Notes: generated from the sequence alone by a model not told the origin. A DNA stretch of 64,000 nt from Neobacillus sp. FSL H8-0543 (GCF_038592905.1 NZ_CP151943.1:124001-188000); one strand, 5' to 3'. Shown: positions 1 through 9,329, numbered from the stretch's first letter. Translations and numbers: made by a program.

Positions 1-1
1 T

Positions 2-619
2 CTATTCAATCTCCCTGCAATCCGCTTTGTAGAGGTATCGAATCGACTTTCAAAGCAATCAGAAGTGAAGGAATTTAAGAAGTCCGTTGTAACGATTGAA
101 TGGGATGGAGTAAAAGGTACAGGCTTTAATATCGATGCTGATGGATTAATAGTCACCAATGAGCATGTGGTTGAACATTCAAATAGAGTAAATGTCCATT
201 TTAAAACAGGAGAATCCTTTGTTGGGACAGTTATCTCAAAACACCCAGAATTAGACCTGGCAATTGTTGATATTGAGGCAAAGAACCTGCCAATTCTGAC
301 ACTTTCCGATGAAGAAGAGTGGGAAAAATGGAAGAATGAGAAAATTATTTTCATTGGTAACCCGTTAGCTTTCACACAAATCGCCAATGAAGGTACCATC
401 ATTGGTAAGGCTCTGCTTAAGGACTGGAATGTGCCCGTTATGATGATTGAAGCTCCCATTTATAAAGGGAATAGTGGCAGTCCGGTATTAAATAAATCGG
501 GTGAAGTAATTGGTATAGTCTTTGCCACATTGCAAAACCCGACAATTGATACCAAAGAAATTGTTGGGGTTGCCATACCTTCTTATTATCTTAAGACAGT
601 ACTAGATACTATTCCATAG
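2..619 (+). CDS. Trypsin-like (HtrA/DegP-type) serine protease, 5'-partial
   Basis: Serine protease of the S1C/trypsin-like fold; the N-terminus lies outside the window. The frame is open from base 2, so the GTG at 65 is probably an internal valine and not the start. The triad is visible when numbered from that GTG: His34 in TNEHVV, Asp64 in ELDLAIVD, and Ser137 in GNSGSP, the last being the oxyanion/nucleophile motif. No PDZ domain follows; the protein ends about 45 residues after the serine. It may be an intracellular or membrane-anchored protease, which cannot be decided without the missing N-terminus. A hairpin overlapping the stop codon ends the gene. Confidence 0.85.
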   Translation, partial: LFNLPAIRFVEVSNRLSKQSEVKEFKKSVVTIEWDGVKGTGFNIDADGLIVTNEHVVEHSNRVNVHFKTGESFVGTVISKHPELDLAIVDIEAKNLPILTLSDEEEWEKWKNEKIIFIGNPLAFTQIANEGTIIGKALLKDWNVPVMMIEAPIYKGNSGSPVLNKSGEVIGIVFATLQNPTIDTKEIVGVAIPSYYLKTVLDTIP

Positions 620-640
620 CCAAGGAATAGTAGGTTTTAT
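608..640 (+). terminator. Terminator of the protease gene
   Basis: Perfect 8-bp stem ACTATTCC/GGAATAGT (608-615 and 624-631), overlapping the stop codon and followed by AGGTTTTAT. A second inverted repeat (AGTGTTGTTTT/AAAACAACACT, about 702-729) lies between this gene and the convergent Nudix gene. Confidence 0.6.
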
Positions 641-748
641 AAGTGCATTATTTTCCCCCACGCTGCTTCTTAAGGGAGACTGGGCATCAACAAATAGGAA
701 TGCAGTGTTGTTTTATGAAAAAACAACACTAGCATTCTAAATTTTTCT

Positions 749-1435
749 CTAAAACCTAAGTTCTCGTATATCCTGTAAATTCATGCCAGCCAAATCAGGC
801 ATTAGTAAAGGATTTCCATTTTGATGATCCAAGATTGTTTTAAGTGCCAAAATTGTAGGCGGGGCAATAGAAATCTCTCGACTTTTATAAGCTAACAGTG
901 CTTCTTCAGGAGTGTACCAGACAGCATGATCAATTTCATTTAAATCAGGTTTCGGGGATTGCCCTTTTGGTAGTTGCGCAATAAAAAACCGTGTATCAAA
1001 ACGAATGGGACTTTCCTCTGGAGTGGTTAGGTTTCCAATGTATGTTAAGCTTTCAAGATGAAAAATAATTCCCTCATTTTTCAGCAGTTCTAAAAAGGAA
1101 ATTTCCCCATTTAAGAGCTGTCGCCGGTATTTCTGTTCTGTTTCTTTATCAAAATGAACCCCGGTACCATCAAACGAACTGCAGAGTAAAACACCCACCT
1201 CTTCAAATAACTCCCGAGCTGCCGCCACATAGTAGCCCTGATTAACTAATTCATTTGAGTTATCCTTATTTATAAACTGGCTATCCGCTTTATGGTCACC
1301 CTTTTCAACAGCTCCACCAGGGAATACATATTGTCCACCCATAAATTTCATCGTTTTTGGTCTTTGTGTTAAATAAATTCTAGACATTTGATCCATTAAC
1401 ACTACCGTTGATGCAGGTCTCGGAGTAACCGCCAC
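749..1435 (-). CDS. Nudix hydrolase with an insertion in the Nudix box
   Basis: Hydrolase of nucleoside-diphosphate-linked compounds. The N-terminal strand TPRPASTVVLMD and the YVFPGGAVEKGD segment are followed, after an insertion of roughly 25-30 residues, by the helix AARELFEEVGVLL, which carries the metal-binding REx2EE glutamates. A split Nudix box of this kind resembles the NUDT19/RP2-type subgroup (some of which act on CoA esters), so the substrate is uncertain. The start is GTG at 1435, preceded by AAGGAGGGG at a 7-nt spacing; no better ATG exists. Single gene, convergent with the protease. Confidence 0.85.
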   Translation of the reverse strand: MAVTPRPASTVVLMDQMSRIYLTQRPKTMKFMGGQYVFPGGAVEKGDHKADSQFINKDNSNELVNQGYYVAAARELFEEVGVLLCSSFDGTGVHFDKETEQKYRRQLLNGEISFLELLKNEGIIFHLESLTYIGNLTTPEESPIRFDTRFFIAQLPKGQSPKPDLNEIDHAVWYTPEEALLAYKSREISIAPPTILALKTILDHQNGNPLLMPDLAGMNLQDIRELRF

Positions 1436-1520
1436 AACTATTCCCCTCCTTAAAGTCTTTTATCAGTTATTCGCTTGGTTATCTTTTATTCCCTGCATAA
1501 ATATAAATTTACAAGGAAAA

Positions 1521-1547
1521 ACTCCCTTCCAGAAGATAGAAAGGAGT
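1521..1547 (-). terminator. Terminator downstream of the desR remnant
   Basis: On the minus strand ACTCCTTT pairs with AAGGGAGT and is followed by TTTTCC. It closes the truncated desR gene. Confidence 0.6.
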
Positions 1548-1572
1548 ATGAAATAGACTATTTTGATGTGGT

Positions 1573-2103
1573 TTAACCAGTAGGCAGCTTCATTTTATCA
1601 ATGATGGTTGATAAATAATTTCTTACCGTTCCGCCTGAAGCAGATTGGTGTTTTGTGTATTCAACTTCTTTTATTCCCTTTAACTCACATATTTCTGATT
1701 CATTATAAGAATATTCGTCCATTAATTCAGGTGAGTAAATCCGCTCTCCGTCTAAAATTTTCCTGACTGAGCTGACTAATTCCTCGCTCGGGCTATCCTT
1801 CAATAAATAACCTCTTACATCCGCTTTTACTGCATCATGAAAGTAACCAGCCCTAGCAAACGTAGTTAAGATAATGACTTTGCATCCAAAGGTCTTTAAT
1901 GCCCGGGCTGCCTCTAGTCCGCTCATTTCAGGCATCTCAATATCCATGATACATACATCAGGCTGTAACTCGTATATCAACGTTAGAGCCTCCGCCCCAT
2001 TGCACGCCTGCCCAACTACTTCCATATCCTCTTCTAAATCGAGTAAGGAGCCAATGGTTCCTAACAGCATTTCCTGATCCTCAGCAATGACAATTCGAAT
2101 CAT
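1573..2103 (-). pseudogene. desR: Truncated DesR-like response regulator, probably inactive
   Basis: NarL/LuxR-family response regulator next to the fatty-acid desaturase, as in the des-desK-desR thermosensing locus of Bacillus. The receiver domain looks intact: acidic pocket ED at 8-9, phospho-acceptor Asp in CIMDIEMPE, Thr in LTTFAR and Lys in LLKDSPSEE. After LMDEY the DNA-binding domain is damaged: the first HTH helices are replaced by unrelated sequence, only the recognition-helix stretch GGTVRNYLSTIIDKM remains, and the protein stops after LPTG. It has 176 residues against about 200 in the family. The start is ATG with AAGGAGAG. No kinase gene is present. A short frame ending PIRRESK overlaps this ATG by ATGA and may be the last trace of desK (inference). 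Confidence 0.75.
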
Positions 2104-2143
2104 TTACTTTCTCTCCTTATCGGGCAGCAACTATATAAGAGTA

Positions 2144-2170
2144 AGACCCCCCTCGAATAAAGGAGAGTCT
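2144..2170 (-). terminator. Terminator between des and desR
   Basis: On the minus strand AGACTCTCCT pairs over 10 bp (two G-U pairs) with AGGGGGGTCT, followed by TACTCTTATA. It would separate des from the desR remnant. Confidence 0.55.
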
Positions 2171-2183
2171 GCCATTACATAAT

Positions 2184-3218
2184 TTAATGCTCTGGTTTTG
2201 CTTGAACGGAAATACTATTCTTTTTAGCTAAAGCCTTTACCGCTTTAAAGGTTACAAAATCCTGCTTTTTCTCATCATATAAACGGAAACGCAGGGATTT
2301 TAAGCTAGTTGCAAGTGTAATTGTTGGTACGTTTTGTAATGGAGGTGTATTTTTATGTGCTTCTTCGAGTTTATAGTTAGGTACCCTTGGACTTAAATGA
2401 TGCACATGGTGAAAGCCAATATTTCCAGTCAGAAATTGCATGACTTTTGGAAGCTTATAAAATGAACTTCCTTCCACTGCCGCTTTTACATATTCCCACT
2501 CTTTATCCTCTACAAAATAAGAATCTTCAAAGGTATGCTGGACATAAAACAGCCAAATACCTATTGAACCTGACAACATGAAGATTGATCCTTGTACCAT
2601 AAGAAACGACTGCCAGCCAATTGCCCAACAAAGCAATGCAATCGCGGCTACAATAAGAACATTTGTCAAATACGTGTTCATACGTTCTTTCTTTTTGGCA
2701 CCTTTACGATTAAAACGATTTTTAATCATGAAAACCCAAATTGGTCCTATTCCAAACATCACTAATGGATTGCGATAAAAACGATAGGCAAACCGTAATT
2801 TAAGCGGTGCGGCTAAATATTCTTCTACCGTCAATGTCCAAATATCCCCTGTTCCGCGCTTATCCAAGTTCCCACTCGTCGCATGGTGAACAGAATGCTC
2901 ATGACCCCATTGATCAAACGGGAATATTGTTAAGACTCCCATCGCTGTTCCAACTATTCTATTTGCTTTACGGCTTTTAAAGAATGAATGATGGGTACAA
3001 TCATGAAAAATAATGAAGATCCGTGTTAAAAATCCAGCTGCAATTACTATTGGTACTAACGCTAACCAATAAGAAACAGATAAGCTGATATATGCCATGT
3101 ACCATAAGATTACAAAAGGTCCCACCGTGTTAATGATCTGCCAAATACTTTCCTTTGTCGTTGATTTTTCATATGGAGCAACTTGTTTTTTTAAAGTTTT
3201 CGTATTTTGTAAGGTCAT
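2184..3218 (-). CDS. des: Membrane acyl-lipid fatty-acid desaturase (Des)
   Basis: Integral-membrane di-iron desaturase that introduces a cis double bond into phospholipid acyl chains to restore fluidity in the cold; delta-5 in the Bacillus relatives. The three histidine boxes are present: HDCTHH at 72-77, HEHSVHH at 106-112, and HHVHH near residue 273. Hydrophobic segments at about 32-70 and 188-225 flank the boxes. Length (344 aa) is normal for the family. Its upstream region carries TGTCAT/ATGACA repeats resembling a DesR operator, although the adjacent regulator is truncated and the kinase is missing. Followed by its own terminator. Confidence 0.93.
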   Translation of the reverse strand: MTLQNTKTLKKQVAPYEKSTTKESIWQIINTVGPFVILWYMAYISLSVSYWLALVPIVIAAGFLTRIFIIFHDCTHHSFFKSRKANRIVGTAMGVLTIFPFDQWGHEHSVHHATSGNLDKRGTGDIWTLTVEEYLAAPLKLRFAYRFYRNPLVMFGIGPIWVFMIKNRFNRKGAKKKERMNTYLTNVLIVAAIALLCWAIGWQSFLMVQGSIFMLSGSIGIWLFYVQHTFEDSYFVEDKEWEYVKAAVEGSSFYKLPKVMQFLTGNIGFHHVHHLSPRVPNYKLEEAHKNTPPLQNVPTITLATSLKSLRFRLYDEKKQDFVTFKAVKALAKKNSISVQAKPEH

Positions 3219-3253
3219 TTTCTCATTTTCCCTTCCTTTAACTTGTTAACCAT

Positions 3254-3282
3254 AGTATAGGGGAAGGATAATAATCTTATAA
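3254..3282 (-). promoter_or_regulatory. Putative des promoter
   Basis: Minus-strand -10 TATACT (plus 3254-3259), with only a weak TTATAA at the -35 position 17 nt upstream (3277-3282). A good -10 with a poor -35 fits an activator-dependent promoter, as known for des. Confidence 0.45.
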
Positions 3283-3290
3283 GTACCAGG

Positions 3291-3324
3291 TGTCATATGC
3301 TGGGCATGACAAATGTCATATATA
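3291..3324. promoter_or_regulatory. DesR-operator-like repeats upstream of des
   Basis: Three copies of the same hexamer in alternating orientation: TGTCAT at 3291, ATGACA at 3306 and TGTCAT at 3314. They sit just upstream of the weak -35, where phosphorylated DesR binds in Bacillus. Assignment to DesR is by position and resemblance only. The rest of the 3219-3581 gap holds the divergent leader of dbpA, including a TATAAT at 3490-3495. Confidence 0.5.
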
Positions 3325-3581
3325 AGTTGTCCGCTTAGCAAAAAAGTCCTAATAAATCCTTACGTATCAATACTTCATGGATAATCTAATTTTTTTAAAA
3401 AATTTTTAGAAATATAAAAATCCTTCTTCCTTACCTGGGAATATTACATTTATTATTGAAAAAAGAAGCCCAATTGCCTTGATTTCAAGTATAATGAACC
3501 ATGTTCAGATGATGCATATGATATTTCTTTATGAGAAATCCTATATATATGTCGGATAATCCAAAAAAACGAGGTTAGTAC

Positions 3582-5027
3582 ATGAGTGAAAAAAGTTTTG
3601 ACGAGTATAAGTTAAGTGAAGAAATAAAACGAGCATTATCCGTATTAAAATACGATGCCCCCACAGAGGTTCAGAGTGAAGTCATCCCTCAAGCATTAAA
3701 AAATCAGGATCTTGTTGTAAAATCACAAACTGGGAGCGGCAAGACGGCATCCTTCGGTATTCCTATATGTGAATTGATTGAATGGGAAGAGAGGAAACCA
3801 CAGGTATTAATTCTGACACCAACACGGGAGCTTGCGGTTCAGGTTCGTGAGGATATTACAAATATTGGCCGATTCAAACGAATTAAAGCGTTAGCTGTTT
3901 ATGGAAAGGAACCGTTTACCAAGCAAAAAGAAGAATTGAAGCAAAAAACACATGTGGTTGTCGGTACACCAGGTCGTGTCATGGATCATATTGACAGAGA
4001 GACCCTAGTTTTAGACGAAATAAAATATTTAATCATCGATGAAGCAGATGAAATGCTGAATATGGGCTTTATCAATGATGTTGAAAGGATTATTAGCGAA
4101 CTGCCTTCAAACAGAGTAACGATGGTATTTTCAGCAACACTTCCTAAAGATGTTGAAAATCTCTGTCATAAGTATATGAAGGATCCAATTAATATCGAGA
4201 TTGCCTCAACGGGAATCACCACTAATACAACGGAACACTTTTTAATTGAAGTGAAGGAAGAGGAAAAGATTCAACTTTTGAAAAATGTGACTGTAGTGGA
4301 AAACCCAGACAGCTGTATTATTTTTTGCCGAACGAAAGAACATGTAGATACAGTCTATAGCGAATTGGAAGCAGCCAATTATTCCTGTGAACGACTTCAC
4401 GGAGGTTTGGAACAAGAAGACCGATTTGCTGTTATGGATGGTTTTAAAACAGGGAACTTTCGCTATCTCGTCGCTACAGATGTTGCAGCACGCGGAATTG
4501 ACATCGATAATGTCACTCTGGTTATCAACTATGACGTACCAATGGAAAAAGAAAGCTATGTTCACCGTACAGGCAGAACAGGCCGGGCTGGTAATAAAGG
4601 AAAAGCGTTAACATTCGCCACACCTTATGAAGGAAAATTCCTAAAAGCGATTGAAAGATACATCGGCTTTGAACTAACGAAAATTGATGGACCTACTCCC
4701 CAAGAAGTGACAGCTGGGAAAGAAGCTTTTGCCGAAAAAAGCAGTGGTCGCCGCGTGGTAAGAAATAATAAAACTGCACGAATTAACCAGGACATCACGA
4801 AGCTTCATTTCAATGGCGGGAAAAAGAAAAAAATCCGTGCCGTCGATTTCGTTGGAACGATATCAAACATTCCCGGGGTCTCTGCTGAAGACATTGGAAT
4901 TATCACTATTCAGGATAATCTCTCCTATGTTGATATTTTAAATGGCAAAGGTTCCCTTGTGATACAAGCGATGGAGAATACAACGGTTAAAGGGAAGAAG
5001 TTAAGGGTTAGTATAGCAGTAAAATAA
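3582..5027 (+). CDS. dbpA: ATP-dependent RNA helicase DbpA/YxiN
   Basis: DEAD-box helicase of the DbpA/YxiN type, which is directed to hairpin 92 of 23S rRNA during 50S assembly. Motifs in order: Q motif around APTEVQ (26-31), Walker A GSGKT 51-55, PTREL 80-84, TPGR 129-132, DEAD 153-156, SAT near 185, and HRTGRTGR near 329. The last 75 residues, after a basic linker (GGKKKK), match the RNA-recognition domain that distinguishes DbpA from general cold-shock helicases. 481 aa is the family length. Start ATG with GAGGT upstream. Monocistronic, divergent from des. Confidence 0.93.
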   Translation: MSEKSFDEYKLSEEIKRALSVLKYDAPTEVQSEVIPQALKNQDLVVKSQTGSGKTASFGIPICELIEWEERKPQVLILTPTRELAVQVREDITNIGRFKRIKALAVYGKEPFTKQKEELKQKTHVVVGTPGRVMDHIDRETLVLDEIKYLIIDEADEMLNMGFINDVERIISELPSNRVTMVFSATLPKDVENLCHKYMKDPINIEIASTGITTNTTEHFLIEVKEEEKIQLLKNVTVVENPDSCIIFCRTKEHVDTVYSELEAANYSCERLHGGLEQEDRFAVMDGFKTGNFRYLVATDVAARGIDIDNVTLVINYDVPMEKESYVHRTGRTGRAGNKGKALTFATPYEGKFLKAIERYIGFELTKIDGPTPQEVTAGKEAFAEKSSGRRVVRNNKTARINQDITKLHFNGGKKKKIRAVDFVGTISNIPGVSAEDIGIITIQDNLSYVDILNGKGSLVIQAMENTTVKGKKLRVSIAVK

Positions 5028-5032
5028 TTAAC

Positions 5033-5061
5033 AAGGACGATTACTTTGAGTAATCGTCCTT
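5033..5061. terminator. Terminator between dbpA and the aminotransferase gene
   Basis: Perfect 11-bp stem AAGGACGATTA/TAATCGTCCTT around CTTTGAG. It can serve dbpA and the convergent gene. Confidence 0.8.
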
Positions 5062-5109
5062 TGCCTATTGTGGAAAATCTTCTTCCATTTTAATTCATAG
5101 GAAATTTTA

Positions 5110-6276
5110 TTATGAAACGATGGCGACAGTTTTTTTAAAGCAATCTACCGCCTTAGTTGGATCAACAGAATAACCAAGTTCATTTAATGTCTCTCCAATT
5201 AATTCAATTGCTTTTTCTAACATTTTTTCGGTCGTATTTCCCATATGACCGATTCGGAACGCTTTTCCTGCCAAATGAGCAAGCGCACCAGCTAGGATAA
5301 GACCTTTTTTAGCGAGGGCGGCACGGAATGCAGCATCGTCCATTCCTTCTGGGTAAAGTATACAACTAAGTGTAGCAGCTGCAACCTCTTCTTCTGCTAA
5401 TGCCTTCATTCCATAGACTTCAAGGCCGGCTCTGACCGCTTTACCAAATGCACTGTGGCGCTTATATCTTCTTTCCATTCCCTCTTCCAACACCAATTTC
5501 ATCCCTTCTTCATAGGCATAAATTAGGTTGACAGGAGGCGTAGCAAAGTACTTGCCGGGATCATTCATAATTGGAATCCAATTATAAATATCACAATAAT
5601 ATGCAGGAACTTGTTTGATTTTTGCACGAGCGTCTAACGCTGTTAGATTAAATGCAACAATCGCCAAACCTGGAGGCACTCCGATTGCTTTTTGCGAACC
5701 TGTTAAAATGACATCGATTTTTCCATCCGCCTCACCATAGGTTTTACTCATATCTTCTTCCATTGCTGCAGTCGCACAAACTCCATCAAGAATGACAAGT
5801 GCGCCATGCTTTTTAATGATTGGCACAAGTGCATCTAAATCGGCTGCAACTCCCGTGGAAGTGTCCGCATGGGTAATTGTAACAGCCTTAAACTTTCCGT
5901 TAACCAGTTTCTCTTCGACCTCACTCGGAGAAACCTGCTTGCCCCATTCAGCTTGGAGCACGTCTACTTCAATACCAAAAGCTTCACCTAATTTAATGAA
6001 ACGATCACCAAAATAACCATGACTAATGACTAAAAGCTTTTCCCCGGCTGCTACTGTATTAACAAGCGCCATTTCCATTGCAACCGTACCAGACCCGGAA
6101 ATGACAAATACTTCACCGTCTGTCTTCAGCATATTCCTTGTCATTTCAATTGCATTCCGATAAATGGCGACAAACCTTGAGTCAGTGTGACTCCGTGTTT
6201 CTTGAGCAAGAGCATCATAGATAGAATCAACAACTGGTGTTGGACCTGGTATGAGAAGCATTTCTTTATTACGCAT
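5110..6276 (-). CDS. Class V aminotransferase (alanine/serine-glyoxylate type)
   Basis: PLP-dependent small-domain aminotransferase of the AGXT/PucG/serine-pyruvate group. The N-terminus has the family signature LLIPGPTPV; the PLP lysine is in TGSQKAIGVPPG; VILDGVCATAAMEED holds the cofactor-binding Asp. The C-terminal RIGHMGN motif binds the substrate carboxylate. Start set at ATG 6276, because AGGAGG lies 6 nt upstream; a longer frame from 6306 would place this SD inside the gene. The amino donor (Ala, Ser or ureidoglycine) cannot be decided; no purine-catabolism genes are nearby. Confidence 0.88.
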   Translation of the reverse strand: MRNKEMLLIPGPTPVVDSIYDALAQETRSHTDSRFVAIYRNAIEMTRNMLKTDGEVFVISGSGTVAMEMALVNTVAAGEKLLVISHGYFGDRFIKLGEAFGIEVDVLQAEWGKQVSPSEVEEKLVNGKFKAVTITHADTSTGVAADLDALVPIIKKHGALVILDGVCATAAMEEDMSKTYGEADGKIDVILTGSQKAIGVPPGLAIVAFNLTALDARAKIKQVPAYYCDIYNWIPIMNDPGKYFATPPVNLIYAYEEGMKLVLEEGMERRYKRHSAFGKAVRAGLEVYGMKALAEEEVAAATLSCILYPEGMDDAAFRAALAKKGLILAGALAHLAGKAFRIGHMGNTTEKMLEKAIELIGETLNELGYSVDPTKAVDCFKKTVAIVS

Positions 6277-6323
6277 ATTATTTCCTCCTAAAATACAATT
6301 CTTCATTATTCTTCTAATTTTTA

Positions 6324-6560
6324 CTAGTAAGTCCTTCTTTTCTCTCTAAATTTACTTTCCCCAAACACTTCGATCTGGAATTCATTATGTACATATCGTA
6401 AAAGATACACATCAGGGTTGCTTAACTTTTGCCATTGTTCAAAACCAAAGATCATATTATAATATTTTAACAGTAAACTCATAATATTTCCATGAGTAAC
6501 AATAGTTAATATGTTTAAATCTACTTTGAAGGATAATTTCCAGTAGCACTTTTTCTCTCG
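6324..6560 (-). pseudogene. C-terminal remnant of a histidine-phosphatase (PGM-like) gene
   Basis: The minus strand from about 6528 to 6324 reads ILTIVTHGNIMSLLLK and then FGFEQWQKLSNPDVYLLRY before a stop. This is the C-terminal part of a phosphoglycerate-mutase-like histidine phosphatase with its second catalytic His (THGN). The preceding bases (KSATGNYPSK, about 6521-6560) are in another frame, so a frameshift is likely. The N-terminal RHG motif is absent. A terminator separates it from the upstream pseudogene. Confidence 0.6.
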
Positions 6561-6579
6561 AAATTTGGCTTTTTATACA

Positions 6580-6617
6580 TAAAAAAACACATTCCTAATG
6601 ATGAAATGTGCTTTGAA
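6580..6617 (-). terminator. Terminator downstream of the amidinohydrolase pseudogene
   Basis: On the minus strand AGCACATT / GGAATGTGT closes a stem followed by TTTTTTAT. Confidence 0.6.
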
Positions 6618-6638
6618 TGTATTAATCCTGTATATTCT

Positions 6639-7496
6639 TTACTCTTCCCGTAAGACTGGAAGTGTGCAGCAGCGGAAGGATCCTCCTGATTTAATAATTT
6701 CAGTAATATCGACTTCAATGACCTCAAATCCTCTGTTGCGAAGCTGTTTATTTACTTGTTTATTAACAGGAAGGCTAAGAACCTTTTTGTTGCCGATCCC
6801 TAACACATTGGTTCCCAAGGTAAATTGTTCTTCTTCTGATACTTAAATTAACTCATATCGAGAAGAAAATAGTTCAATGTTTTCCTTTGTTAATGCAGGT
6901 GGATAAATGAGGGCAACTTCTGGTGATACAACATTAAATACGCAATCTAAATGAAGATATTTTTCTATAAAGTGTATCGCTTTTACTTCAAATTGGTTTA
7001 ATAGACTTTGCAAATGGTCGATGGCCTGTTGATGGGTCCTGTTGCTTAATCCCACGTAGATGGTATCTCGATCAATGATGACATCTCCACCTTCAATATG
7101 GTCCTCAGCTAAATTGTAATAGGAGAGTTCTTCATCATCGAGCCATTGGATCAGTACATTCTCTTCACCAATTCTTACATCATGTGCCATCTTAGCAACA
7201 AAAATTGTTTGTCCAAGAGTAAAGCCTATATCACGCGTAAACACCTGCTCAGGATACTTTTTGTGATAAGGCAATAAAATGACCTCAACATCATTTTCCT
7301 GTAATGTTTTAACGAAATTTGCATGTTGTTCGAGTGCTAGCTCAATATGTATTCCTACATCCTTAAATTCTTTTTGAGTTTCATTGATGACTTCCCGAAT
7401 CGACATATATTGCGGCTGACAAAGAATCACACGTTTTAACGTATCATATTCACTCATACAAAATGTCTTTTTACTTGACTCTGATGTTCCAGTCAT
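6639..7496 (-). pseudogene. Dimethylarginine dimethylaminohydrolase/arginine deiminase-like gene with an in-frame stop
   Basis: Guanidino-group-modifying enzyme superfamily (DDAH/ADI; YkgA-like in Bacillus). The intact part ends ...SSRYELI, then TAA at 6843-6845. The same frame continues without a break as VSEEEQFTLGTNVLGIG... to SFRCCTLPVLREE and a stop at 6639, giving a full-length 285-codon frame apart from the one stop. The catalytic Cys (RCCTLP) lies after the stop, while the His (KYLHLDCVF) and substrate-binding EGGDV lie before it, so the 217-aa product would lack the nucleophile. GAA to TAA is a single substitution. Start ATG 7496 has AGGAGGT 6 nt upstream. Confidence 0.85.
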
Positions 7497-7638
7497 TGAG
7501 GGACCTCCTATTTAATCAATCCTTTTTAAAAATAGGATATCCCGAATGAATGAAAATATTTGTGCCATTATGGAAACAAATGGATCGATTTGTGTTCCTA
7601 CTAAGTCCGACTGCCAGTATTTCTCATCAGCAACAATT

Positions 7639-7665
7639 TAAGCCGTCCTCGTAAAAATGGAACGG
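7639..7665 (-). terminator. Weak terminator-like hairpin after the DUF4145 gene
   Basis: AGCCGT/ACGGCT stem in the 185-bp gap, with a T-poor tail. Assigned only by position. Confidence 0.35.
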
Positions 7666-7681
7666 CTGCTAAACACTTCAC

Positions 7682-9220
7682 TTATTCAGTGTCCTCTAAC
7701 AATGGTATCCTTACTGTAACACCTAAAAGTGTAAGTAATTTTGCCAGTGTTTCCAGACCTGATTTCGGGTTGATTTTTGTTTCTAGATAATAGGTTTCAT
7801 CTGTTAATAGAGACTCATAGGTATGTTTTTGCGTAAATTTCCGATTATCCTTATGAATGGGTTTAAGTGCAATCGCATATCGTTTTCCAGAGTCCGTAGA
7901 ACCTAGAACTACCCCTGCTTTCACAAGTGGATAAAGTGGCAGATTATGTTCTTCTATCCATCTTAATCCCTCTTTCCAAAGTGAAGGAACACTATCTCCG
8001 CGTATAACTGTTTTACTCTCACCAAGCTGTACATTAACAAATAATGAATCCCATTTTTTAAAAATGCTTCTGCTTTCTTGTGATAAATCAACATCTTCAA
8101 CCTTATTATCGTTTACTTTCTTTTTCAATTGCTCAAATAATTTCTCCACCGTGCCGATCCCGACATTTTCATATTTTGCTAAAATCACTAGTTCTTTCGG
8201 TAGCTGACCCACTGTTTCCATTTCATCTTCATTAAGCTGTCTTAAAAGACTTGGAATACCAGTGAACTCATCAGCGGTCAGACATACCTTTGACAATTTT
8301 TCCGTTACAACAATATAGTCAGCTTTATAAAAGAAGAACAGTTCACCGGTACGCTCAAGTGTAAGTTTTCTCCTAACCTTTTCCTCTTCAATAAATACAG
8401 ATAATTCTTCAAAGAAGAGTTCATCATTCTTATCACTATAGCGTTTGACATGCTTGTAAAGTCCTTCTAGGTTATTCGGTAATTCACTCATGATCCGCGC
8501 CTGCTGCTCTGCACCTAATCGAATAAGATAGGTTTCTGATTTACTGAATCGCTGTGGTAAAAGGAAAGCATCACGAAGAAAATATGGTACCTCTAGCTTT
8601 CTGCCTTTATATGATAGTGTCCGAATAGACGTAAAACCTGGCAGTTCCTCCTGAACTTCTGTTGGATATTCAGCAGTAATCGCAACCTCCTGGAAAGCAG
8701 TATCCTCTATTGGTTTTGGGAAGGGATTCCTTAATAGCTCCTCCAAAGACTTTAACCGCACCTCAAGCTCGGTCATATCATAGGTTTGCTCAACTTGATG
8801 GGATGGATCCTGATAATCGGGAACGGTTATATCAATTGGACCGTATACCTCTACATACCAGCGAACAATTTTATACAATGCCTCCCAGGACAATAATGCT
8901 TCGGAATAACGGAACATGCGGGCATCATGTGCCGCTTGGTTCCCCACCTGTCGAACAAAATGTAGTGCATCACGGATTTCAGGGAGTAAATAGCCTTTTT
9001 CATTAAGCATATCCAAACGTTCTTTTAAATTTGACCGTGGTTCATCCTGCAACTTTTCCGCCAAGGTAACCTGCTGCAGAATATTTTCAACAAAAACTCT
9101 GGCATGCGTCAGCATTGTGCGCGGACTTGTAAAAATACTATTTTCCAGTTCCTTAGCCACCAATGCCAATTCCTTTGATAGCGGTTCAAGAAATTGATAG
9201 AAATATGAATGCTTGTCCAT
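7682..9220 (-). CDS. HEPN-like DUF4145 domain protein of unknown function
   Basis: 512-aa cytosolic protein. Residues about 10-130 are helical and contain the DUF4145/HEPN signature: ARVFVENIL, then FVRQVGNQAAHDAR (about 88-101), as found in the N-terminal part of some restriction HsdR subunits and in nucleic-acid-linked HEPN proteins. The remaining 380 residues contain no motif I recognise; there is no helicase or nuclease motif. Start ATG with GGAGG upstream. Monocistronic. DUF4145 is seen; the function of the C-terminal part is unknown. Confidence 0.75.
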   Translation of the reverse strand: MDKHSYFYQFLEPLSKELALVAKELENSIFTSPRTMLTHARVFVENILQQVTLAEKLQDEPRSNLKERLDMLNEKGYLLPEIRDALHFVRQVGNQAAHDARMFRYSEALLSWEALYKIVRWYVEVYGPIDITVPDYQDPSHQVEQTYDMTELEVRLKSLEELLRNPFPKPIEDTAFQEVAITAEYPTEVQEELPGFTSIRTLSYKGRKLEVPYFLRDAFLLPQRFSKSETYLIRLGAEQQARIMSELPNNLEGLYKHVKRYSDKNDELFFEELSVFIEEEKVRRKLTLERTGELFFFYKADYIVVTEKLSKVCLTADEFTGIPSLLRQLNEDEMETVGQLPKELVILAKYENVGIGTVEKLFEQLKKKVNDNKVEDVDLSQESRSIFKKWDSLFVNVQLGESKTVIRGDSVPSLWKEGLRWIEEHNLPLYPLVKAGVVLGSTDSGKRYAIALKPIHKDNRKFTQKHTYESLLTDETYYLETKINPKSGLETLAKLLTLLGVTVRIPLLEDTE

Positions 9221-9329
9221 ATCGTAATCCCTCCGAGCTATTTATAATCTTATAGTACCATAAAAGGAAAAGAGTCAGAATTGGTGAAAATCTATCAATC
9301 ACTAATAGCTGAAAATTATAATAAAAAAA

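Noticed and set aside
6521..6727. 68-aa minus-strand frame
   Set aside because: It is a chance frame crossing the 3' end of the amidinohydrolase pseudogene, a terminator and the phosphatase remnant.
6843..6845. Programmed readthrough or recoding at the in-frame TAA
   Set aside because: No selenocysteine/pyrrolysine-type context (those use TGA/TAG) and no nearby recoding structure; a plain nonsense mutation is simpler.
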